A stretch of 64,000 nt of DNA. It comes from Caecitellus pseudoparvulus. Taxonomy: Eukaryota > Bigyra: Bicosoecida. Where the stretch lies: NCBI GenBank assembly GCA_965644315.1, contig CBFFRQ010000069.1:496001-560000 (forward strand), written 5' to 3'. Of this stretch, positions 1 to 12,000 are shown one piece after another; the first letter of the stretch is position 1, and each line of letters starts with the position of its first letter. Position numbers and translations under genes: made by a program. The notes beneath the pieces are model-generated. The model searched no databases, was not told the origin of the DNA, and saw only the letters and a program-made list of their open reading frames with translations.

Positions 1-3000
1 TGCGGCTTCCTGGGACCCATCTGCCTCTTCATCATCTAAGCCTTGCCCTCCGTCCGGAAGGAAGCGGTTCAGTGCTGTGCAGGGAGCAATGGGTGCGGGG
101 ATGCGCGGGTACCCCCGCTGAGCAATGTCAGCAAGTGCCAGGGGCGGGGCGGGGGGCGGCCCACTGTCCATGTACAGTGCGGTGTGCATGTCTGTGCTGA
201 AATGCCAGTGCACGGCGCCCCCATCTGGCAGCGTGTGGGAGGGAAAGAGCCCTTTGCTCACCCCACCGCCAGTGCTCTTCCATGCAAACAGCCGCCCCAT
301 GCGCTTTGAGCTCTCCCCAGGCAGAGCTTTGCTGTCCTCATCTTCTGTGGAAGTGCCCTCCATCACCACCGCATCAAGACCTGGGTGCCCAGTCAGCCCA
401 GGCTGCACCTTGCCAAACGTGAAGGCTTGGCTGAAGCCGGGCCTGGCCAAGGACACGGTGACTTGGTGTTCTTGGTGCCATGCAGCGGGTGCCGCGAGCT
501 CTGCATCTGTTCCGGCCTTGCCCGGCGTCGGGCTTGTCTGATATTTGCGGGTCACGCGCGACGAGCCTTGGGTAAGCCGCATGAGGGCGTCTGTGTCCGC
601 TTTGGCCAAGGCGCTGCGCTTGGCATGCAGCGCAGCATTTTCCACTGTCCCAGCAGTCGCTCCAAGTGCGGCAGCGCGAGGGGACGTGCTGAAGCGGTTT
701 TCACGCATGCCCCCCGGCACTGTTCCCGCCAGCAAGGTGGACGCCCCCTCGGTGCGCAGGCGGAGCACGTGTGCGAGCATGTCGCTGTGCACCCGCTGGC
801 TCGCAGCAGTCCTTGCCCCTTGCTCGGTTGCCTCATCAAAGAAGGTCACCTCTTCGTTATCGTACACTGTGGCCAGCAAGACGCGACCAGGTCTTTGTGG
901 ACTGCCTGCACCACCCCCTGCGGACCTACGGGTTGAGCTGCTGGCATCACCAGGGGGCAGCGTCGGGCCCGTGATTGGGTTGGACACCAGCGCTTGAGCG
1001 GAAGGCGCTTGTGCAGCGTCCGCATCCACCGTCACTCGAACGTACTCAAAGCCCCCACGGGAATCTCGGCGTGGCGGCTGCCGTGTACCTTGCTGCTGCG
1101 CATCGCGCTCCACAGCTGCCATGACGAAGGTTTTCGTCGTGGCCGAGGCCAACTCGCGGCCCAGCTGGTCCCGAACAACGGCACCCGTGATCATGGGCGA
1201 CCAGCGTTCCCTGGAAGTGTACGCGTAGTTGAACTCGCGCTCTGAAGCCAGGGCTGACTGGGGTTCTGACGCGCCTTCGTCTGCTCGCCCTGGGCGATGT
1301 GGCCCTGCAGAGGATGGTCGGCGGCGCTGGGCTGACTGCGGTCGCCGGCGTCGTGCTGAGTGGCCAGGGGAAGCCCGGAGCGGCGACGACGCTCCAGGGG
1401 GTGCGGGTCGCCGTTGAGATTGTGGACCTGGGTGCTGTGTCCCGTCGCAGTCTGCCGAGAAGTAGGCGAGGGCGGAGGACATCTCAGGCACAGTCTGCCC
1501 CAGGCCCAGGCCCAGGCCAGGCTTCATGCGCATGTACTTCTGCAGCGCAGCCTCCTCGGGGTCGTCCACCAGGGAGCCTGTGTGGTGCTCGGGTCCACCT
1601 CCCACCTCACGCTCCACGTCATTGGCGGCCTCGTCCGCTTCGAGTTGGACGGCATAGGATGTCCCACGTGCGGGCGCCTTCTTGGTGGTCGCCCTGGACA
1701 GCAACCCCCACAGCCTCTTCACGCCTGCGGCAGCACTTGGTGGGGCGGAGCGACTCCGTGGCGTGCTCACAGATGGGACAGGGTTGGACCCATACGTGAT
1801 GTGCGGCGGTTCAGGACCCTGGCGCTGGCGCTTCTCCGTTCCTTGCCTGTGTGCGGCGGAAATCAGAGCCGCCACCTCTTCTTCGCTGTCCACGCTTGCG
1901 TCGTCCGCCGCCAGCATGCTCGGGAGAGACACAATGATCCCAGAACGCGGAGGCGCATGGACATCTGCCTTGCGTGGCTTGCTGGAGGGGGGCCGCCCGT
2001 GCGAGCCGGGGCGGGCACTGCGCAGCAGGTCAGCCCGAATCGCCTTAGGCGAGGGAGCCACGAAAACAGAATCTGGACCCGTCCGCGTCGTCGCTGCTGC
2101 CAAATCGCTGGCTTCGCGCCCGAGACTGAGTGCAGATGCGAGGTGTGCAGAGGACTCGCTGCCAAGGCTGTGCAACTGGTGTGGCAGCACGATGCGTTGC
2201 ATGCTCATGTTCCCCAGCGCGCCTCCCCAGCCTGGGCGTGTGGGGCGGGGCATTTGCAGCACGTACTCTCTCACGGAAATATTCCCAGAGCTTTCACGCC
2301 AACCACCCGCTGTTGCTGGGCGGGGATGTGGTGCGGAAGCGCCAGTGTGGCGCTTCGACGCTCGCACAGTTCGCATCATGAGCGTGTCAAAACCGCGGCC
2401 TCCTGCATCTCCTGGCGGGGCAGAAGCGGGCCTTGCTGGTGGCGGTGCACTGGAGTCCCTCTGGACAAAGGCAACTGAGTCGTTCTCCACAATGGCCTTG
2501 CGGTTCACCATCATCTTGCGGAGGCGCGCCGAAAGGGATGGGCCACTCTCAACGTCGTACGTCGCTGCCAAGCCTCGCATGCTGGCCAGCCGCGAAGCGA
2601 TTCCTTCAGATCGGCGCTTGGGGGAGGGCCGGCGCCCGTGGCCCGTCTCGGATTTACCTGACTGGGGTCGCTGCGATTGCCGCCCCCTTGTCGCGTAGTC
2701 CGCAGCAGCAGCTTGAGCTCGAGCAGAGCCATGCGTGGCAGGTGCGGGGACAGTCGCACTCGGATGGACTTCCGCACTGGCTTGATCGGCGATGGGGAGT
2801 GACCGCTGTTGGACAGGCTTCACGCCCGCCTTCTCTTCAACGACTTCACTCCACTCGTCGCCTTGAGCGGCAGCGGGTGGCGTGAAAGCTCCAATGGCCG
2901 CGCAACACAAGTCTCGCAGCGCAGTGTACGCAGCTGTGGTATTTCGGGGTGGCTGTGGCGGCAGCACACTCTGCTGGACCGCGTGGGCTACTGCACGCGG

Positions 3001-6000
3001 CTTGGTCAAGGTTGGATACGCCAGCGCCGTGAGCACCTCCTCGTCTGCCACCGCCATGCCAGAATCGCCCTGCTGCTCAATCTGCCGCAGCAAGGCCGGG
3101 TCCCCTGCCGCAGTCGGGCCGCAAAACAGCAGACCAGCAGCTGCCGGTGTGAGCCTTTGTGCAGCCTGCTCGTGGGTGAAGGCTGCCCCATAGCACTTCC
3201 ACTTCGCAGCCAGCTGCGTCGTTGGCTCGGATGGCGGGGACGGTGCCCCTTCCACGCTGCCCAAGCTTCGCGCCCCGTCCGAGTCGCTGGCACTGGCCCA
3301 GCCATCCTCCTCCACGCCTGTTTCCAGCGCCTGGGCTGCCAGTGCTTGCCTGTGGGCCCGAGTGCGGTGCTGCATCTCGGCTCTGTACAGGAACGTGCGA
3401 TTGGCACTTGCTTTGCTCAAGTTCACCAGCGCTTTCGAAGCCAGTGATTGCAACGCTGGGTGAACGTAGGTGTCGCGTGGCGGTTCAGCCATCTCCATCA
3501 GCATGCGCACATTCCCCTGCCCGATCAGCGCCTGTGCGTCAGTGTTGACGGAAATATTCACCAGCGTGGCCATAAGCTGTAAGACGGTCTTTTCGTCTTG
3601 CCCCGACCCCGCACGCTGCGCAGCCTCAACCGGAAGGGGCACTTCATCTGCACGCCCCCCCCACTTGGCTTTGTGGGCCTGCACTTCAGCCTTCAGTCGG
3701 CGTTGGAAGGCTGCCTCCTTGTCCCTCCACATTTGCAGGACCCCCATGACTTTCGGCACGCCGCCCCCCGCAACGAACCCAACACGGTACGAGGGGCGCA
3801 TGCTGAGCACTGCCAGCATGGACGTGATGTGGCGCTGGCAGTGGACTTCGGTGTCCCAGGCTGCCCGGCGCAGTCGGTTGCGCACCGAGTGCAGCAGCTT
3901 GCTGGGCGGCGCAAATGTGCTGCCTGCTGCAGCCTCGCTGCCCCCCCCGGCAAGACTTGGCTGCACCTCCCTTCCGCACAAGCCTGGTGCCGAAGTCCAC
4001 AGCAAGTACCGCAACTCTGCGTCAACGAAACGAGGGAAGCGATCCAATGGCACGTCTGGGGCGCGAGCTGCCTGGCTTTCAACGCCCATTGCGGCATGGG
4101 AGCGGAACCCGACGCCATCGGTCGCTTGCGGAACGATCGGGTCTCTGGGTTCAGAACCTAGCGGCAAGCCAGGGGAGTGCTCGCTGGCGGTTGCGTCCAT
4201 GGCATCGTCCCACGGGACAGGGTCCGGGCTCTGTCCAGGGAAGTCAAGGTACTCCAGCAGAAGGCTTTCCATGAGGTGGGTGTTGTCAGGGTCTGCCGCA
4301 CTGAGCTCGGCCCCGAAGCCTTTGCCGTACATCTGCCTGAGGGAAAACAGGGCCCTCAGCGCATACGTTTGCAAGAACCGTGGTGCCAGGGCAGTGGACT
4401 TGGCAATGGCCAGCAGGCCTGAGGGGATGCCGGCAGAGCACAGGAGGCCCGGCAAGCTGTGGGCATCGTAGCCGAAGACAGAACCCTTGGCTGAGGCGCC
4501 ACTGGGCCGCTTGCGGCTGGTCGGCGGCTGCGACTCCCCTCTCGGTCCACCTGCCTCCCTTCGCTTCGGCCGAGAGGGGAACCAGCGTCCCTCAAGCTCC
4601 TTCTGCGGTGGCGCATCAGAGCCAAGCAAGTTCAAGCCTAAGCGAGACAGGCCAGTAGACGGCGGCACGAAAGACCGCCGAGCGCAAGTCGCTGCATCGC
4701 AGACAGCATCAGGGGCAAAGTCACTGGCTCGCTGAGAGAACTGGTTTGTTCGCCATGCACTGCCAAGCACCCATACTACGGACACTGCCAAGTGCTGCAC
4801 CTGCACCATGGCAGCTGGGAGGGATGCAGGCACCGCTGTGATGCCGATGCCGAGCACACCTGTCAAGCGATGCTGCATGAGCTGTGCGGCAACGGTGGTT
4901 GCTGCCTTGAGCACTGGGTTACTGCGCTCTTCTGCAGTTTGCTCTGCGTCGTCAGTGGCCGAGCCTTGTGATTCTGCTGTGGAGCTCGCAGATTGTGTCC
5001 CGTACAAGTACTTGCGACGTTGCCTGCGCTTCGCGGCAGCTCGTTTCGTGGCTGCCCGCTGCTCCGCTGTCACTTCGTCCGCCGCTCCCTCCACGGTTTC
5101 GGCAGCAGCCGAAGCTTCAGCTTCGGCAGTGCTTTGGATTCCATCCGCTTGGGCAGGCATTATCGGGCTCAGGCACGCACGCAGAATGCGAGGGCCACCA
5201 CAGGCAGTCAGAACCCTGCGGGAGCCAGAGTCGTAGCAAAGGCCCCACAGGGCAGACAGGATCCACCGCTGAAGCTGCAGCAAGTGAACCGTGCCTGTCA
5301 AGAGAGGGTGCTGCTCTTGACCACTTAAGTCGGCCGAGAGGCCTGCAGGACGAGGGGGTGCCGACTTGCCTGTGTCGTACGCGCCGCTCAACCCGCTGGC
5401 AGCCCCCAGCGGGTCATTTGCGGTCCGCTCAGATGACGCCTGCCCCCCGCGAAGAGAGTAACCACTTTGCACGCCAAACTGCAGGAGTGCACGCACACCC
5501 GGCCACGCTGCCACACAAGGCAAGTGCACCGCAGCAACTCCACCTGGGCCCCACGCTGCCGGCGGCGGAAGGGACTCCGGGGCAGGGGTATGTTGCCCTT
5601 CGCCAGCGCACGCAACGAACGTTGCATCTATGCGACCATTCTCTGCTATCCACACTTGCAGGTGGTGTGTGGAGTCCACCGGCCACCAGCGAAGAACTGT
5701 GGCAAGAGCGTCCTCGTACGGCATCCAACCAGCTCCGTCGCTGTGGCCAGCCACATGTGGAATGCACCGTAGCAGGTGCATGGCCACTGCACGGCTCATG
5801 GCCAGCCATGCAAGCAGCTCCCGCACTACCCCTGCGTTTCCCAGGTAGCGGCGGCAGTCGGCATCCGTGGCCAAGCGCCACAAGGCACACGTTCCATACT
5901 GCAGCGTTGCAACGTCTGGGACACGGAGAAGCAGCCGGAGAGTGGCCAGATCAGCGCCAGAGAGTTTAGGCGGGGGGAAGGTTCCAGCTGCAGGGATGAA

Positions 6001-9000
6001 GGGAGGAATGAGCTTTGGCGCCGAAGGCATGCCGTCTGCACCTTGCACCCGTGGCATGTGGGCTAGCGGGCCGTGCACCATGGACGCCATATGCATCCAG
6101 GCAGCTGCAGACTGGCGCAGGGTAGGCACAAGAGCAGTTGGATCCAGGTCTGGCAGTTGGTTGTACCACGCTGCGGCTTCATCGTCCACCTGCGACGGAG
6201 ATGCCTTCCGTGTCAGAGCACCCCACAGCACGCTGCAGCGACGGGAGACTGTGGACAGGGCAGACACAGCACCCCCCGCCGCCAGAACACAAGTGAGTCT
6301 GCCATGCTTCACGGAAGCTGGCATCCCATCCAGCCGTGCGGTGCAGGCCATGCGCCAAGGGTCTCCCTCACTGACAGCACCGCTGACGGGGAAGCCGGCA
6401 CCTCGTGCAGCAGAGGCTTCATCTTGCTGAGACTGCACCATCTTCGCGGCAACGACTGGATCGTGAAAGAATGGCAGCCCTTGCATCCACTCTGGCGCTG
6501 AACCGAGGTCCTCCGTGCACATGTCCAGGGCAGAAGCTGCGGAGGCCAGCGCACACAGCGCAGATGCAGCGACTTCACTGGTGCGTGAGCCAGGAGGACA
6601 GCTGCTGCGGCTGCGCATCGCACGGAACAGGGCAGGAAGCAGCCCAGCAAAGCCCCGGGAATGCTGCATCCACGCCAGCTTCTGCACGTCAGACCCTGGG
6701 CTCTCTCCGGTGGGCGGCGGCTGGGCTTGGCTCCCTGCTGGTTGCCGAACCCACCACGAAGCAGTGTGGAGCAGAATAGCGAGAGGGGGCGGGCAGGACT
6801 GATTCGCATCTTCAGTGGCTGTGGCTGCTTGAGGCTCGCCGCCGCCATGCTCTGCGGTCGCGGTTGGCGGGCAAGCGTACTGCGGCTGCAAGCCCAGCGC
6901 CGCAGTGTTGGCGACGATGCCAAACGCAGCTCGCCACATGGCCGAGACAAAGTCAAAGTCAAGCGTGGAAGAAGGCTCAGCCAAGCCTGCTGCAAAGCTA
7001 GACAGGCTTGGCCCCCCGCCGCGTCGCCGAGGTGCCCTGCCGCCCGTGCTGGACGGCAGAGAGTGCAAGCTGGCAGAGAGGGACTGGCTAGTGAGCCCTG
7101 TTACCGAAGTCATGGAGCGCAGCGTGTTGCTGGGGGCGAAAGGAAAGTGCCTGGCACTGGAAACCTCGGCGAGGGACGCAGTCTGCAGCGAGGGCGAGGG
7201 GCCGAGGCGCCGCACAGGGCCATGGTTTTGCGAGGTGCGAACCGCTGTCATGACTAGAGTGCGTGCAATGGCAAGAGCCTGCCACACCCCTGACGCACTG
7301 TGCACCATGCCAGGGAGCGACCAAATGCGTGCGAGTGTTGGGCCTGCTGAGATGGCGACGAGCTGCGTAAAATCGCGAGGGACCAAGTCTGCCCGAGGCT
7401 GCTCCTCCCCCCAGCTGGCTGCACAACGGGCAACAAAGTGTTGCCAAGGAGAACTGTGCGCTTGCAGCCAGCCAAGATCTCGCCCCAGGGATGCTGGCTT
7501 AGGGCACGCATTCACCTGGCGGCCCATGAATGCTGCCTGCACACACCGCTGCGCAACTGCCTGCGCTTCCTTCTGCACGCCCCTCCAACGCGCTCGTTTC
7601 ATCATGCGGTGCTTCTGCAACAGCTGAACTTGGGTGGAGGCGGACCGACCAACGGCATCCTCTGCGTCTGTGCTCATCTCTTGGACCATGGCTGCGAACT
7701 CCTCTTCGCCTGCGTCCAACACAACGCCAGGTGCCGCCGATTGTCGTGCCAGTACAACGCCGCCTTTCGCTCTTCCACGTGCAGAGGCTGCTTGCTTCCT
7801 GCGAGCCGCCATGTCAACGTGGTACGACCGAGTTGGAGGGCTGGGGCTCTGCAGGTCAAGCCAATGTGCGTCGCGTGGCGCCTGGCCCCTCGCCTTGGCC
7901 GCAGCGGCGAGGCGAGACATGGGCGTGTCTTCATGCTCGTCATCGCGAGCATGAGCCGCTGATTTGCTGTTCACAGCGGCTACACGGATGTCTGGCACAG
8001 TTGCGTCTTCACCATCAGAACCGTGGCTGGTGTGAGCTGCGGTGTGCGCTGAGTACAGTCCCCATGGAGTTTGCACCCCTGCCACTGGTTCGGACGGGGC
8101 GGGATACCCAGGGTCCACAACGCCAACTGCGCTGTCTACTCCACCCTCCGAAAGCTCTCGCTGCTCGCTTGACACGTGAGATGTTGCAGTCGTCCAGTGG
8201 TCAATGGCGCTCTGTGCAGTGGCAGACTCCGCCGCTCGCACTTTCTTCAGCAACTTGACGTGGGAAGGCATGGGAAAGAACGGGACGACCAGCGGCAAGC
8301 AGAGCTGTGGAAATGGCGGAGGCCATGTGCTGACGCTGCAATGGCTGATGCTGACAGAGTTGGAGTACGCCGGGTTCAGCGACGCAGATCCAATTTGCGT
8401 CGGCTCAGAATGCGAAGGCTGCTGCCTGATATTGCCCTGCCGTGGCACATCCACGCCCTGGCACAGAGCATCGGCCCCGCACTTGATGCTTACAGCATCA
8501 ACAAGCTGTCGGTGTTGCGCGGCTTGAGCAGCTGCAGGCGGGAACTGGGTCGGAAGCGGCTGCAGAGCTGTCCCGAGAGGCGTGTCGAGACTGTTCCAGT
8601 CCACAACAGCGGCGCAGTCTGGGTTTCCAGTGGCAGGGTGCAGTGCAAACGCAGTGGGCTGGCACATTGTTCCATGAGCGCCTGCTCCCACCTGAGCTGG
8701 GGTGCCGCCTGCGTGAAGCGCCCACGCAAGCGTCGCAGCGGGCGCAGCCATGGCCGTGTCCACTGCGAGGGCCAAGCGTGAGGGGCTCCACCACTCATAC
8801 CACTTGCGTTGGACCATGACTGGCTCGTAGGAGTCACTGATGGCTGCTGCGATCCCAGACTCGGCCGTGGGATTGCGCAGGCGCACCTCCTTGCTCCCCA
8901 CAGCCTGCCCCGCCACGCCGCGCTTGTCACGAACGCTGGACGCCAGTGCCCGCGGTTCCAGACGTCGCCACCGCCAATGCCACGGAGAGCGCTGCTGCAG

Positions 9001-12000
9001 AGCCAGCTGCGAGACGTCTCTACCCTCCAGTGCAGTTGTGAGAACAGTCTGCGCTGGCAGCACACTGGCTTCTGTCAGTGCTCGAGCAGAGGCGCTGGCC
9101 TCCGCAGCGCCAGCCCAAGCGGCCGCCCCTGCCCCTGCAAGTGTTCGCAGCATCAACAGCGCAGTGGGCTCCGGCACCACACTAGCAGGTGCGAGCGAAC
9201 TCACTTTCACGCTGGCACCTGCATGCGTCCCGTGAGGAGTAGGTGGGAGCTGCGTGACGCTGGCATGCCCCACGAATCCTGGCTCCAGCGCCTCTTCGAT
9301 CTGATCAAGGCCCCCCATCACGCTGCCTCCCCAGCTGGCCAAGGCAGCGGCATCGTGACCCCAGGAACAGCTGAAGCAAGACGCCGATGGGAGATGGCCA
9401 CGCCCTCCCACGTGCACTGCGTGTTTCCCCCCCGAGTCTGACACTTGCTTCGTGGCTGCCTTGACTGCCTGCTTGCAATGGTCCCTCAGGCTCCACAGCA
9501 GCACTGCGTCGCCACAGCCCTGAGCGCCAGCAGACTGCAGATACCCCGTGACAGCTTCAAGTGCAGACTGGGGCAGTTCGCCGGCATGCACACGGCTGGA
9601 GCTGACAACGTCACGCGCAGCACCCTGCAGGGCGTACATGCTGGCATGGGCGCTGTCCAGCAGCTGCGCAGGGCCCAGTCGCTGTCGGGATGAGAACAGT
9701 GGTGCCTGCAGGATCCAAGGCTGCCTCGTGTGATCAGTGCCAGCACTTGACGCAGGCAGCTGGCTTTTGCTAACGAGGTCAAGTGGCAGCGCCGCGGCAG
9801 TGCCAGGCGTGGAGGGGACCCACAGCCACGGAAACGGCAGGTGGGCGTCTGATCCGGCACTGGACTTGATGGCTGCTGTTGTGGCTGCTTGAGGGATGCT
9901 TGGCGCCTTTGACAGCAGCGAGTGGCTGCCCAGAGGAATGGCAGGCCGTCTGTCAGCACTGGGCATCAATTGGGGCCAGCAGTCAGCCCCGACCTGGGCA
10001 TTGAGCCCCCCCACAGCATACACACCGGCATGTCCTGTCGCTGCAGCTTGCAAGACTGACTGGTGGTACGCTGACCCTGGCCAGCGCACGTCAGTAACAA
10101 CGAGGGGGCTGTGTGTGCCGCGGCTCGCGGGGCGTGGCCGCAAGGCAGGGGAGCGCGTCAGCAACAAAGGGGAGTACGACTCCACTTGCTCTTGCCTGCG
10201 CAGCGCCTTCACCAGCGCCGCTTCCTCGTTCAATCGGCTGGCAAACGCCATGGCCTCCGACCATCCAGCAGGTAGCACCGCCGTCGTGCTGCGGAGCAGG
10301 GCTGCAGTTCGAAGAGGGATGTGCAAGGAGTCGATGGGGGGAGTGATGTGCCCCGCGACTGAGCGGAGCATGCTCGTTTCCGCGGCGGCTGTTGCCAAGG
10401 CCTTCCCCACGCCCCGAGGCCCACCCCGACTGCTCTTCCCTTTTCCAGTTGCTACAGCTTCGGCTGCCCTGGAGAGACTCAGGGACAGGGACGGAGTGTG
10501 ATCCAGGGGATGGCGGTTGCGAGCTGGCAAATGGACTCGCACAGAGGGCGGCGGGGAGTACACCAGGCCTTGAGGCATGCTCTTCAAGGAGGAGGCAGGT
10601 GCAGCCTCTGCTCCTGGCACGCCCCCGGCGCTGCGCCGAGTGGGGCACGCCCCGACGATTGGCGAGCAGGCTCTCAACTCACCTTCTGCACCGGCAGTGG
10701 CAGGGACAACGACGCGCTGTTGCAAGACTGCCCTGTGGTCCACCGCGGCCACGCCAGTGTCTCGGTGAAACGGGGCGCTGCGAACTCGTGCTCCAGGTCG
10801 CAGCGGAGGGTGGTGCACCAGCACTGCATCTCGGCCCCACTGCAGCCCTCTCCGCATTGCCGTTGCCACGTCACCGCACGCTGCCGGGTGGGAAGGGGGG
10901 ATGACCACAGCAGCAGGTGGGACGCCACGCCCATGCACTGATGAGAACACACCTTGCAGCACCATCACTGCTGCACGCTCCTCTGCACTGCCCGCCCACG
11001 CGAGCAGCTGCATGGCCAGCCCGCCTCCCCACAGCTCGTGGCTCGTGCCTTGGCGGAACTGCAGGGCAGTGGCTGCAAAGTAGCGACCGTGTCGCGCTGC
11101 GGCGTTTGAGAGCGCTGAGAGCGACAGGTGCCGGGCGCAGAGGCTGCAGGTCACAGCGTGAAGGGAATGCCCTTGAGGCAAGTGTGTCGAGCCGAGCTGC
11201 AGCTCTGCTGGAGTCGCCTCTCCATGGTGGCTGTGGATGAGGGGTGGGGCAAGGGCGGTGCCTTTCGTGCTGCCGAGACTGGACCTGTGAGTGGGCGACA
11301 GTGGAAGGCGTGAGAAGACCGCTGTTGCCCCCGGGGTGGGGGGCCGCGCGGCATGCGAGTCCTCTCGACCCGCCAGGCTGCTGGGCACCTCGGCTGCATA
11401 CACAAAGGCGTCCAGCGTGTCCAAGTTTACACAGGCTGGGACGTCGGTGCCGGGAGACTCGGCAGGCGATCCGAGAGTCGCCGTGGCATCTGAAACCACT
11501 CCCTGCAGCGCCCGCAGCGCCCGCACGCTGGCACCCTGTTGAGCCATGACAGTTGCCCTGGCCTGTCGAAGAAAGCTCTGCACGGCCGCTTCGCCCCCTT
11601 TGGCTGCGTGGCGGGCGCCTGAAGCAGCGCTGCCCGTGTCCACCACGCCGCCGTCCTCGTCGAAGGCCGGCACTTGTACAGAGCCCCCGCTGCCCAAAAC
11701 ATGCCTCATGCCTGCCGCAGACGCATGGTGGCTCATTATGGAAATGGCCAGTCCTTGCCCGTAGGCAGACTCTGCCATCAGCCTGCAGCCCAGCCCAGTG
11801 CCCATCATGGCTGCTTGCTCAGCCTGGGCAGTGCGCAGGTCCACTGTCACGCTGCCCGCGCGCACTTCGGGGGGTAGAACAGGCAAAGGGCGCGGACGCT
11901 GCAGTCCGCTGCCCTCTGAATCTGCAGCGAGGCTCGAAAGCACCATGCCCAGGGCTTCGTCCAGGTCGTTGGCATCAGCCACCGACAGGGTGCGGGGCGG

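Noticed and set aside
1360-5969. Several plus-strand open frames of 330-370 codons
   Set aside because: They are Arg/Ser/Cys-rich, overlap one another and lie opposite the continuous 4,981-codon minus frame.
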